Shown one piece after another: positions 1 through 5,229 of a DNA stretch of 5,750 bases. Position 1 is the first letter of the stretch. Every line of letters starts with the position of its first letter. The DNA lies in the NCBI GenBank assembly GCA_023429855.1, contig JAEZDB010000002.1, positions 1 through 5,750 of the forward strand, read 5' to 3'. The translations under genes were made by a program, and so were the position numbers. This DNA is from Actinomycetes bacterium. Lineage in GTDB: Bacteria; Actinomycetota; Thermoleophilia; Solirubrobacterales; Solirubrobacteraceae. The notes under the pieces are model-generated. The model searched no databases, had not been told where the DNA came from, and saw nothing but the letters and a program-made list of their open reading frames with translations.

Positions 1-126
1 GGCCCGGCGCTCTGCCGGGCCGCGCGCCTGCGGGGCGTAGCCGAGCCAGCCGCTCCAGTTGGCGCTCGGGCCACGCGTGCCGCCGGGTCCGGAGGTCCGG
101 CTAGTGGGAGTGGCGACGGCAGTCAT
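1..126 (-). CDS. N-terminal part of an unrecognised protein, translationally coupled to the SDR gene
   Basis: This open frame begins with an ATG whose first bases overlap the stop codon of the upstream SDR gene (ATGA, 123-126). It stays open for 42 codons to the window edge. A good Shine-Dalgarno sequence (GAGGTGG, minus strand, 131-137) lies 4 nt before the start, and about 36 of 42 codons end in G or C, so I take it as real coding sequence. The visible protein starts MTAVATPTSRTSGPGG, a Ser/Thr/Pro/Gly-rich and probably disordered stretch, followed by ANWSGWLGYAPQ with two tryptophans. There is no signal peptide or membrane segment in what is visible. I do not recognise the family. The overlap implies it is co-transcribed with the SDR and under the same TetR-type control. 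Confidence 0.6.
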   Translation of the reverse strand, partial: MTAVATPTSRTSGPGGTRGPSANWSGWLGYAPQARGPAERRA

Positions 127-968
127 GCCGCCACCTCGTTCGTGCGTCCTTGCGCGGCCGCGGCGACGTGGTCCCACTGCTCCCACTCCTCGATGCGCCT
201 CGCGTACTCCGCGCGGGTCATCGGTAGGCCGACCTCGCCGAGGAACAGCCGCAGCGGCGGCTCGTCGGCGTCGACCACCGCGAAGATCGCCTCGGGCGTG
301 GCGTTCGGGTCGCCGGCGATCGACGCGCGCTCCTGCCGCCAGGCGAGCACGCGCTCGCGGACCTCGCCGTAGGCGTCGATCGGGGTGGCGTGCACCGACG
401 AGGGCCCGCCCCAGTCGGTGTCGTAGCCGGCCGGCTCGATGATGGTCACGTCGATGCCGAACGGCTTGACCTCGGCGGCGAGCGCTTGGCTGAGCCCCTC
501 GAGCGCCCACTTCGACGCGTGGTAGAGGCCGATCATCGGGAACGCGTTGACGCCGCCGATCGACGAGACCTGCAGGATGTGGCCGCGGCCCTGCTCGCGC
601 AGGTAGGGCAGCGCGGCCTGCGTGACCCACAGCGCGCCGAAGACGTTCGTCTCGAGCTGCGCGCGGGCCTCGGCCTCGCTGGCCTCCTCGACCATGCCGA
701 ACAGGCCGTAGCCCGCGTTGTTGACGACCACGTCGAGGCGGCCGAAGTAGCCGTGCGCCTCGGCGATCGCGGCGTCGACGGCGGCTTTGTCGGTCACGTC
801 GAGGCGGATCGGCAGGACGGCCTCGGTGCCGAACTGCTCGACCAACGGGGCCAGCGTGGTGGTATCGCGCGCCGTGGCGGCGACCTTGTCGCCGCGCTCC
901 AGGGCGGCCTGCGCCCACACGCGGCCGAAGCCCTTTGACGTGCCGGTGATGAACCAGACTTTGCTCAT
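123..968 (-). CDS. Classical SDR-family NAD(P)-dependent oxidoreductase
   Basis: This 281-residue protein is a short-chain dehydrogenase/reductase with a single Rossmann fold that would oxidise or reduce a hydroxyl/carbonyl group using NAD(P)(H). Visible motifs are the cofactor loop TGTSKGFG (residues 8-15), LDVTD (56-60), NNAG (83-86), N108, and the catalytic S136, Y149 and K153 (YHASK), so the N-S-Y-K tetrad is complete. EPAGYDTDW (178-186) follows the sheet at the usual place of the PG motif. The length and the opening MSKVWFITGTSKGFGR fit the subgroup often annotated simply as 'SDR family oxidoreductase' or 'oxidoreductase'. The substrate cannot be read from sequence. An upstream in-frame ATG at 986 exists, but the ATG at 968 has an ideal AAGGGA 7 nt before it and starts where the family starts. 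The gene is divergent from a TetR regulator, with paired palindromes between them, and overlaps the next gene by ATGA. Confidence 0.93.
   Translation of the reverse strand: MSKVWFITGTSKGFGRVWAQAALERGDKVAATARDTTTLAPLVEQFGTEAVLPIRLDVTDKAAVDAAIAEAHGYFGRLDVVVNNAGYGLFGMVEEASEAEARAQLETNVFGALWVTQAALPYLREQGRGHILQVSSIGGVNAFPMIGLYHASKWALEGLSQALAAEVKPFGIDVTIIEPAGYDTDWGGPSSVHATPIDAYGEVRERVLAWRQERASIAGDPNATPEAIFAVVDADEPPLRLFLGEVGLPMTRAEYARRIEEWEQWDHVAAAAQGRTNEVAA
131..137 (-). promoter_or_regulatory. Ribosome binding site of the coupled downstream gene
   Basis: GAGGTGG on the minus strand lies inside the last codons of the SDR gene, 4 nt before the ATG at 126. It supports independent or coupled translation of the partial gene running off the left edge. 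Confidence 0.5.
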
Positions 969-975
969 GTCGGGA

Positions 976-981
976 TCCCTT
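976..981 (-). promoter_or_regulatory. Ribosome binding site fixing the SDR start
   Basis: AAGGGA on the minus strand lies 7 nt before the ATG at 968. It decides for that start over the in-frame ATG at 986, which would place this site inside the coding region. Confidence 0.7.
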
Positions 982-1012
982 CTCATGAAGACGCTTGCGG
1001 CGGAGCTGCCGC

Positions 1013-1018
1013 TAGAAT
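1013..1018 (+). promoter_or_regulatory. Candidate -10 element for the TetR gene
   Basis: TAGAAT matches TATAAT at 5 of 6 positions. It lies just left of the first operator, so transcription would begin inside that palindrome and a bound repressor would block it. I see no good -35 hexamer at 16-18 bp, so this is weak. Confidence 0.3.
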
Positions 1019-1019
1019 C

Positions 1020-1040
1020 AAACGGAGCACTGTTCCGCTT
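1020..1040. promoter_or_regulatory. TetR-type operator, site 1
   Basis: This is a 21-bp imperfect palindrome with left half AAACGGAGCA, a central C, and right half TGTTCCGCTT. Eight of the ten base pairs about the centre are symmetric. It is 18/21 identical to a second copy 42 bp away. Palindromes of this size between a tetR-family gene and a divergent enzyme gene are typical repressor binding sites. Assigning it to the adjacent TetR protein is inference. Confidence 0.75.
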
Positions 1041-1049
1041 TCGAGATCG

Positions 1050-1055
1050 ACACTA
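1050..1055 (-). promoter_or_regulatory. Candidate -10 element for the SDR gene
   Basis: TAGTGT on the minus strand fits the TAnnnT pattern of a -10 box. It sits between the two operators, so site 2 would cover the -35 region and site 1 the start of the transcript. The upstream -35 match (TGGAAC at 18 bp) is only 3 of 6. Confidence 0.25.
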
Positions 1056-1061
1056 GCGCGT

Positions 1062-1082
1062 AAACGGAGCGCCGTTCCACTT
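1062..1082. promoter_or_regulatory. TetR-type operator, site 2
   Basis: This second 21-bp copy has left half AAACGGAGCG, a central C, and right half CGTTCCACTT. It differs from site 1 at three positions. It ends two bases before the ATG of the TetR gene and its centre lies 42 bp from that of site 1, i.e. four DNA turns, so both sites face the same side of the helix. A repressor bound here would directly obstruct the TetR start, which suggests autoregulation. Confidence 0.75.
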
Positions 1083-1084
1083 AA

Positions 1085-1651
1085 ATGAGCACGACCAGCG
1101 ACAAGAAGCCCCGGGCCGACGCCCAGGCCAACCGCCAGAAAGTCCTGGAAGCTGCACGTTTTCAGTTCGCTCAGGATGGCCCGGATGCCTCGCTCAACGA
1201 GGTCGCTCGGCGAGCCGGAGTTGGCGTGGCAACGCTCTATCGGCACTTCCCGACGCGCGATTCGCTGGTCGCCGCCGTCTACTCCAGCGAGCTTGATGCG
1301 CTCGGCGCGTCGGTCGACGAGTACCTCGCGACGCTAACGCCCGACGCGGCGCTTGATGCCTGGGGCGCCCGGTTCCTCGAATACGCGACCACGAAGCGCG
1401 GTCTCGGCGAGGCGCTCAAGGCGGCGCGCGAGAGCGGCGACATCACCGTCGACCCGCGGGCGGTCCTCGTGGAGTCGATGGACAAGCTCATCGCCGCTGG
1501 CCGCGACGCCGGCACCGTCAACTCTGACGCCGACGGCGAAGACCTGCTCCGCGCCTTCGGCGGACTGTGGAGCATGCCCGACGACGAGCAGTTCCCGGTC
1601 CGCGCGAAGCGGCTGATGGACCTCGTCTTCGGCGGCCTCCGCCACGGCTGA
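1085..1651 (+). CDS. TetR/AcrR-family transcriptional repressor
   Basis: This 188-residue protein has the N-terminal TetR DNA-binding domain (about residues 14-62: RQKVLEAARFQFAQDG, then SLNEVARRAGVGVATLYRHF at 36-55 with the recognition helix around 47-55). A variable ligand-binding and dimerisation domain follows (about 65-188). The C-terminal pattern LLRAFGGLW...DDEQF...RAKRLMDLVFGGLR resembles the SbtR-like C-terminal domain of actinobacterial TetR proteins. Its length is normal for the family. The ligand is unknown. The gene is divergent from an SDR gene across two matching palindromes, so it probably represses both that operon and itself until an inducer, perhaps an SDR substrate, binds. 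There is no Shine-Dalgarno sequence before the ATG at 1085 and no convincing alternative start, so the message may be leaderless or have a weak initiation site. Confidence 0.93.
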   Translation: MSTTSDKKPRADAQANRQKVLEAARFQFAQDGPDASLNEVARRAGVGVATLYRHFPTRDSLVAAVYSSELDALGASVDEYLATLTPDAALDAWGARFLEYATTKRGLGEALKAARESGDITVDPRAVLVESMDKLIAAGRDAGTVNSDADGEDLLRAFGGLWSMPDDEQFPVRAKRLMDLVFGGLRHG

Positions 1652-1696
1652 AGCGCGCGGCGCCGCCGGCGAGCGCCAAGCCGGTCGCGCCGGTCG

Positions 1697-1713
1697 GCCC
1701 CGCTCAGGCGGGC
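1697..1713. terminator. Small hairpin between convergent genes
   Basis: CCCGC (1699-1703) pairs with GCGGG (1708-1712) across a TCAG loop, with one further G-C pair if C1698 bulges. It covers the stop codon of the minus-strand reductase and lies 46 nt past the TetR stop. There is no real U-tract. It could serve as a weak bidirectional terminator in the 52-bp convergent gap, which is too short to hold much else. Confidence 0.3.
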
Positions 1714-2741
1714 TTCACCAGCCCGAGCCGCTGCAGGCTCTCGGCGGTCGCGACGATCGCGTCCTCGGCGGAGCGCGGCGACCAGCCGAGCATCGTCCTG
1801 GCTTTCTCGTTCGTGCCGGGCTTCTTCATGCCGAGCTCCGGGGCGATCTGCCTGAGGTCGCGCATGAAGACGGCTGCGAGTCGGATCGGCCAGTTCGGCA
1901 GGGTGCGGGTCGGGACGCGCCGCGCCGACTGCCCAAGCCGCCCCTTGAGGATCAGCGCGACCTCGTGCATCGACGTCGTGCCGCCGGTCGTCGCCAGGAA
2001 GCGTTCGCCGGCGGCGGCCGGGTCGGTCATCGCTCGCAGGTGCAGATCGGCGACGTCGCGCACGTCGACGATCCCGTACGACAGCTGCGGCGCACCCGGC
2101 AGCTGGCCGTCGAGCAGGCGCTGGACCAGCTCGATCGACGTCGACCGGTCGGGGCCCAGGACAGGTCCGAGGATCGCGACCGGGTTGACGACCGCGAGCT
2201 CGGGCGCGTTCTCCCTCGACCGCACGTAGTCCCAGGCCGCCTGCTCGGCAAGCGTCTTGGACTTCACGTAGGCCGAGCAGTCGCGGCCGTTCACGTCGGT
2301 CCAGTCGTCCTCGTCGAACGTCCTGTTGGTCGGCGGGTGGCCGTAGCCGATCGCGGCAAACGACGAGGTGAGCACGACGCGCTGCGCGCCCGCCTGGTGT
2401 GCAGCCCTCAGTACGCGCAGAGCGCCGTCGCGCGCGGGCACGATCAGCTCGTCCTCGTGCTTCGGCGCAGCCGGCGGGAACGGCGACGCCACATGAAGCA
2501 CGTAGCTACAGCCCTCGGCCGCAGCGGCCCAGCCGTCGTCGGACTCCAGATCCGCAAACGCGAACTCCAGCGCGTCGCCCGGGTCGGCGCCCCCGACGCC
2601 CAGCATCGCGCGCACGGTGTCGTCGCGGCCCGCGTGCCGGACGGTCGTGCGCACGCGGTAGCCCCGCTCGAGCAGCGCAAGGATGCAATGCGCCCCCACG
2701 AAGCCCGAGCCTCCCGTCACCAACACCAGCTCCCCGCTCAT
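1704..2741 (-). CDS. NAD-dependent epimerase/dehydratase-like reductase (extended SDR, dihydroflavonol-4-reductase-like)
   Basis: This 345-residue extended SDR has the Rossmann motif VTGGSGFVGAHC (residues 8-19, with G10, G13 and G16 of the GxxGxxG signature). VASP (84-87), the Ser pair in LTSS (124-127), the catalytic YVKSK (Y158, K162) and NPVAILGP (186-193, just after the catalytic region) follow in order. This order and the C-terminal LGW(S)PRS...DAIVATAESL (318-337) match the aldehyde/dihydroflavonol reductase branch (bacterial AR-type and yeast Gre2-like enzymes), which reduce carbonyl substrates with NADPH. No specific substrate can be assigned. The ATG at 2741 is preceded by AGGGTGG 4 nt upstream. 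The gene faces the TetR gene tail to tail and is divergent from trhO, so it is probably its own transcription unit. Confidence 0.92.
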   Translation of the reverse strand: MSGELVLVTGGSGFVGAHCILALLERGYRVRTTVRHAGRDDTVRAMLGVGGADPGDALEFAFADLESDDGWAAAAEGCSYVLHVASPFPPAAPKHEDELIVPARDGALRVLRAAHQAGAQRVVLTSSFAAIGYGHPPTNRTFDEDDWTDVNGRDCSAYVKSKTLAEQAAWDYVRSRENAPELAVVNPVAILGPVLGPDRSTSIELVQRLLDGQLPGAPQLSYGIVDVRDVADLHLRAMTDPAAAGERFLATTGGTTSMHEVALILKGRLGQSARRVPTRTLPNWPIRLAAVFMRDLRQIAPELGMKKPGTNEKARTMLGWSPRSAEDAIVATAESLQRLGLVKPA

Positions 2742-2782
2742 GGGGCCACCCTAGCCGTCGCTCGAGTCGCCGTTAGCGCGAC

Positions 2783-2829
2783 GCCCTGCTGCAGGTTTGC
2801 GGCGGTGTCCTGCCTATGTGCAGCAGGGC
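2783..2829. repeat. Perfect 11-bp inverted repeat in the divergent gap before trhO
   Basis: GCCCTGCTGCA (2783-2793) is exactly complementary to TGCAGCAGGGC (2819-2829), with 25 bases between. The left arm also contains its own palindrome, CCTGC-T-GCAGG (2785-2795), and a further CCTGC (2809-2813) can pair with GCAGG (2823-2827), so alternative folds compete. It lies 54 bp before the trhO start and 41 bp before the reductase start. It could be a two-site protein operator or a leader hairpin of either transcript. Neither role can be shown from sequence. Confidence 0.6.
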
Positions 2830-2883
2830 TACGGTCGGAACCTCGCGTGACGGCGTTCTACTCGCCTCTGCGACCATTCGCGG

Positions 2884-3798
2884 GTGGCGCTGCCGAAGAT
2901 CCTCCTGTTCTACGTGTTCACGCCGCTGCCGGATCCAGACGCGATCCGGGTGTGGCAGCTCGACCTGTGCCGCTCGCTCGGGCTCCGCGGGCGGATCATC
3001 GTGTCGCCGCACGGCATCAACGCGACGGTCGGCGGCGAGATGGACGCGCTCAAGCGCTACACGCGGGCCCTGCGCGAGTACCGCGGCTTCCGCAACGCCG
3101 ATGTGAAGTGGAGCAGCGGCAGCGGCCTCACCGACGAGCCCGGTCCCTCGGGCTTCCGTGAGTCGGTCGACTTTCCGCGGCTCTCGGTGAAGGCCCGCGA
3201 CGAGCTCGTCACATTCGGGGTGCCAGACGAGATCGTCGTCGACGAGCGCGGCGTGGTCGGCGGCGGCACCCACCTGCAGCCCAAGGACCTGCACGACCTC
3301 GTCGACCGCCGCGGCGACGACGTGGTCTTCCTCGACGGCCGCAACGCCTTCGAAGCGCAGATCGGGCGCTTCGACGGCGCGGTCGTGCCCGACGCCGCTA
3401 CGACGACCGACCTGCTCGAGCAGCTCGAGTCCGGCGCCTTCGACCACCTCAAAGACAAACCCGTCGTGACCTACTGCACCGGCGGGATTCGCTGCGAGGT
3501 GCTGACGGTGCTCATGAAGAACCGCGGCTTCGAGGACGTCTACCAGCTCGACGGCGGCATCGTGCGCTACGCCGAGCGCTACGGCAACGCGGGCCTCTGG
3601 TCGGGTTCGCTCTACGTGTTCGACAAACGCACGAGCCTCGACTACGGCGCCGCGCCGCTCCTCGTTGGCAGCTGCATCCACTGCGCCGCGGCGACCAATC
3701 GGATGGACCGCTGCGAAGACGAAGGCTGCCGCGAGCGCGTCGTCGTGTGCGAGGACTGCGCCGGCGCCGGCAAAGCACGCTGCCCGGGCCACGACTGA
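2884..3798 (+). CDS. trhO: tRNA uridine(34) hydroxylase, rhodanese-superfamily
   Basis: This 304-residue cytoplasmic protein belongs to the TrhO/YceA (UPF0176) family. That family uses O2 to hydroxylate U34 in the anticodon of several tRNAs to ho5U, the precursor of cmo5U/mo5U wobble bases. The N-terminal domain opens (V)ALPKILLFYVFTPL and contains GINATVGG (44-51). A rhodanese domain spans roughly 125-240 with the active-site loop YCTGGIRCE (197-205, catalytic-position C198 and the conserved C204), followed by LDGGIVRYAE (222-231). The C-terminal tail carries a cysteine cluster (C264, C267, C277, C282, C289, C292, C300), as in the family, possibly metal-binding. The start is GTG at 2884: an in-frame stop at 2848 rules out any long extension, and the residues match the usual family start. 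There is no clear ribosome binding site, so a leaderless message is possible. Confidence 0.95.
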   Translation: MALPKILLFYVFTPLPDPDAIRVWQLDLCRSLGLRGRIIVSPHGINATVGGEMDALKRYTRALREYRGFRNADVKWSSGSGLTDEPGPSGFRESVDFPRLSVKARDELVTFGVPDEIVVDERGVVGGGTHLQPKDLHDLVDRRGDDVVFLDGRNAFEAQIGRFDGAVVPDAATTTDLLEQLESGAFDHLKDKPVVTYCTGGIRCEVLTVLMKNRGFEDVYQLDGGIVRYAERYGNAGLWSGSLYVFDKRTSLDYGAAPLLVGSCIHCAAATNRMDRCEDEGCRERVVVCEDCAGAGKARCPGHD

Positions 3799-3814
3799 GG
3801 CTTCGGCGTGGTCT

Positions 3815-3844
3815 AGCGAAACGGGCGGTTTCGGCCGGTTCGCT
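3815..3844 (+). terminator. Likely trhO terminator hairpin
   Basis: AGCGAA (3815-3820) pairs with TTCGCT (3839-3844). After an A/G mismatch, CGG pairs with CCG, and after a G/G mismatch CG pairs with CG around a GTTT loop. The hairpin begins 16 nt after the trhO stop and only a short T run (3844-3846) follows, so it resembles the U-poor hairpin terminators common in GC-rich actinobacteria. The DNA from 3847 to 3972 shows nothing else I can identify. Confidence 0.5.
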
Positions 3845-3972
3845 TTGCGTGGGGCGAAGGTTAGCCTCGGTCGGAAATCTCCCCCGTTCGTGCTTCGTCC
3901 TGGGCTCGCGGCGTTGCGGTAACTCTGCGCGACGATCGGCGGGTAGCGCTGGCTTCACGCGCGGTCGCGCAT

Positions 3973-4019
3973 GGGATCGCGTTTGAGCTGGCGGATGGGG
4001 CCACTTCAAACGCGATCCC
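3973..4019. repeat. Long hairpin with a perfect 14-bp stem
   Basis: GGGATCGCGTTTGA (3973-3986) is exactly complementary to TCAAACGCGATCCC (4006-4019). The stem continues past a 2x2 internal loop with TGG/CCA (3989-3991, 4001-4003), leaving the 9-base loop CGGATGGGG. The loop's GATGGGG can instead pair with CCCCATC just outside the right arm (4018-4024), so two folds compete. It sits between convergent genes, with no coding frame and no T-tract. It may be a terminator, a REP/REPIN-like element or a remnant of a small mobile element. Confidence 0.8.
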
Positions 4020-4024
4020 CCATC

Positions 4025-4179
4025 GGCCCGGCGCCGTGGGGTGCGCCGAGCCGGTGGGGGTGGCCCGCGCCGTGGGGGAGCGCCGAGCCGGTGTGGGGAA
4101 GGAGGCTCGGCGCCGTGGGGAAGTGCCGAGCCGTGTGGGGAGGCTCGGCGCCGAGGGGGAGCGCCGAGCCGTTGTGGGG
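4025..4179. repeat. Array of alternating inverted GC-rich units, each ending in a G tract
   Basis: Eight imperfect units of 17-19 bp alternate between two types. Type A is GGCTCGGCGCCGTGGGG-like, at 4025-4041, 4062-4078, 4104-4120 and 4142-4159. Type B is GCGCCGAGCCGGTGTGGGG-like, at 4043-4060, 4080-4098, 4123-4140 and 4161-4179. The cores of A and B (GGCTCGGCGC and GCGCCGAGCC) are reverse complements, yet both are followed by GGGG or GGGGG on the plus strand. The A+B pair thus recurs four times with a 37-43 bp period. The last pair forms a perfect 10-bp stem (4142-4151 with 4161-4170, 9-base loop) and the third an 8-bp stem (4104-4111 with 4125-4132). It fills the 3' side of the collagen-like gene and may stop its transcripts. 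Confidence 0.85.
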
Positions 4180-4207
4180 AGTTGGGTGTGTGGGAGAAGT
4201 CGAGGGC

Positions 4208-4942
4208 TTAGTTCAAGGCGTCCACCTGCGTGGCGATCAGGGTGCGGTCGGAGGCGGTGAGGTCCTGGGCGCCGTCGGTCGTGCAGCGGATGCCGTAGCC
4301 GTTGCTCGGCAGGTCGACCTTGGCGGTGCCCATCAGGACGTACTCGCGGCCGTCGCCGGCCGTTCCGGTGCCCGTGAGCTCGAGGTTGTCGACGGTGTCG
4401 ATCGTCTCGGCCAGGTCGCCGCGCATCACGAAGAGCTCGCAGGTCGGCTCGCCGGAGGAGCCGTTGATCGAGCGCAGCGTCAGCTTGCCCTGGAACACGT
4501 AGGAGCCGGCGGGGACCGTGCCGCCGAGCACTTCGGCGGTGGTGGTGATCGCCTGCTCGCCGGCGACGCTTACGCCGGTCGCGGAGCTGGGGCCGCGGTC
4601 GCCCTTGGCACCCTTCTCGCCCTGGTCGCCCTTCGGGCCTTGCGGGCCCTGGGCGCCCTGGGCGCCGGTCAGGCCGGCCGGACCTGCCGGGCCCGCTGGT
4701 CCGGTCGGGCCCGCCGGCCCGGTCTTGCCGGCCAGCGAAGCCTTGGCGCTCTTCGTGAGCTCGCCTGCACCGATCGAGCCGTTCTTGATGTCGGTCCCGG
4801 TGAGCGAGTTGTTCTTCACGTCCTTGGAGGAGATGAGCGTCGACGCGGCGGTGGCGGTGCCGCCGCCGAGCGCGAGGACGATCGCGCCGCCGGCGATCAC
4901 GCGGCCGGCGTTCGTGGTGGAGAGGCGGTTGATGAATGACAT
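4208..4942 (-). CDS. Secreted collagen-like (Gly-X-Y repeat) protein
   Basis: This 244-residue protein has a Sec-type signal peptide (positive n-region MSFINRLSTTNAGR, hydrophobic VIAGGAIVLALGGG, likely cleavage near ATA/A at residues 30-33). A short motif follows, SSKDVKNNSLTGTDIKNGSIGAGEL (38-62), of the 'IK(N/D)GSI/LTGxDI' type common in actinobacterial exported proteins. Next come 16 uninterrupted Gly-X-Y triplets (72-119; GPA-rich first, then charged GPK/GDQ/GEK/GAK/GDR), predicted to form a short trimeric collagen helix. The globular C-terminal domain (about 120-244) is beta-rich in appearance with two cysteines, C168 and C220, possibly a disulphide. It may act as the trimerisation or binding head. 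The ATG at 4942 has AAGGGA 8 nt upstream and gives a proper signal peptide, whereas an in-frame start at 5290 would not. The role, perhaps at the cell surface, is unknown. It faces trhO tail to tail. Confidence 0.9.
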   Translation of the reverse strand: MSFINRLSTTNAGRVIAGGAIVLALGGGTATAASTLISSKDVKNNSLTGTDIKNGSIGAGELTKSAKASLAGKTGPAGPTGPAGPAGPAGLTGAQGAQGPQGPKGDQGEKGAKGDRGPSSATGVSVAGEQAITTTAEVLGGTVPAGSYVFQGKLTLRSINGSSGEPTCELFVMRGDLAETIDTVDNLELTGTGTAGDGREYVLMGTAKVDLPSNGYGIRCTTDGAQDLTASDRTLIATQVDALN

Positions 4943-4950
4943 GGTCTGAG

Positions 4951-4956
4951 TCCCTT
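4951..4956 (-). promoter_or_regulatory. Ribosome binding site fixing the collagen-like gene start
   Basis: AAGGGA on the minus strand lies 8 nt before the ATG at 4942, the start that yields a correct signal peptide. The identical hexamer precedes the SDR gene. Confidence 0.65.
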
Positions 4957-5016
4957 GCGGAGTGGTTGTTCGCAGTCCGTGGTGGTTGCTGCGGTGATCG
5001 CCATGCTGCGGCTCAG

Positions 5017-5129
5017 GCACCCCCTGCCGCATGGGGGAGCGGCCCTCAATTCGTGGCCTGGGGGATCGGGTTTCGTACCCCCAGATTCGAAAAGACCGCT
5101 GGTATTCGAGACGCAGAACCCCGGGTTCT
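5017..5129. repeat. Three palindromes in the divergent leader of the collagen-like gene
   Basis: The 287-bp gap 4943-5229 has no gene but contains three inverted repeats. CCCCC/GGGGG with an 8-base loop lies at 5020-5037 and extends past one mismatch by GC/GC to 5017-5040. CTGGGGG (5058-5064) pairs with CCCCCAG (5078-5084) across 13 bases. The nearly loopless AGAACCC-C-GGGTTCT occupies 5115-5129. The first two would fold in the 5' leader if the transcript starts beyond them. The third looks more like a protein-binding palindrome. I see no convincing -10/-35 pair here in either direction. Confidence 0.55.
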
Positions 5130-5229
5130 CGGGCGTTTCGGTCGGCCGCGCGGGTGCCGACGCGCCTGCTGTCGGATCTGGGGGGTGATCCCTCATGCCG
5201 TCGGGCCTGCCGCCGTTCACGCTGATGGC

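Noticed and set aside
1..21. 8-bp inverted repeat with a 5-base loop as a terminator
   Set aside because: It lies within a coding frame with a good ribosome site and has no T-tract; most likely incidental in GC-rich codons.
1965..3161. 398-codon plus-strand open frame
   Set aside because: It runs antisense to the well-supported reductase and into trhO in a wrong frame. Its Arg/Val/Gly-rich composition has no recognisable motif; it is a product of high GC.
2773..3792. 339-codon minus-strand open frame
   Set aside because: It lies exactly opposite trhO, whose motifs are unmistakable. Its Ala/Val/Glu/Arg composition is that of an antisense shadow.
4025..4179. Possible CRISPR array
   Set aside because: Units are too short, alternate in orientation and are separated by only 1-5 bases; there are no unique spacers or cas genes.
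3971..4939. 322-codon plus-strand open frame beginning in the repeat array
   Set aside because: It crosses the non-coding repeats and then runs antisense to the collagen-like gene; its Gly/Ala/Arg-rich sequence lacks any domain.
4518..4949. Plus-strand proline-rich frame with GPAGPAGPV-like repeats
   Set aside because: It only mirrors the Gly-Pro-Ala codons of the real collagen-like gene on the other strand; it lacks a strict Gly-X-Y register and a signal peptide.
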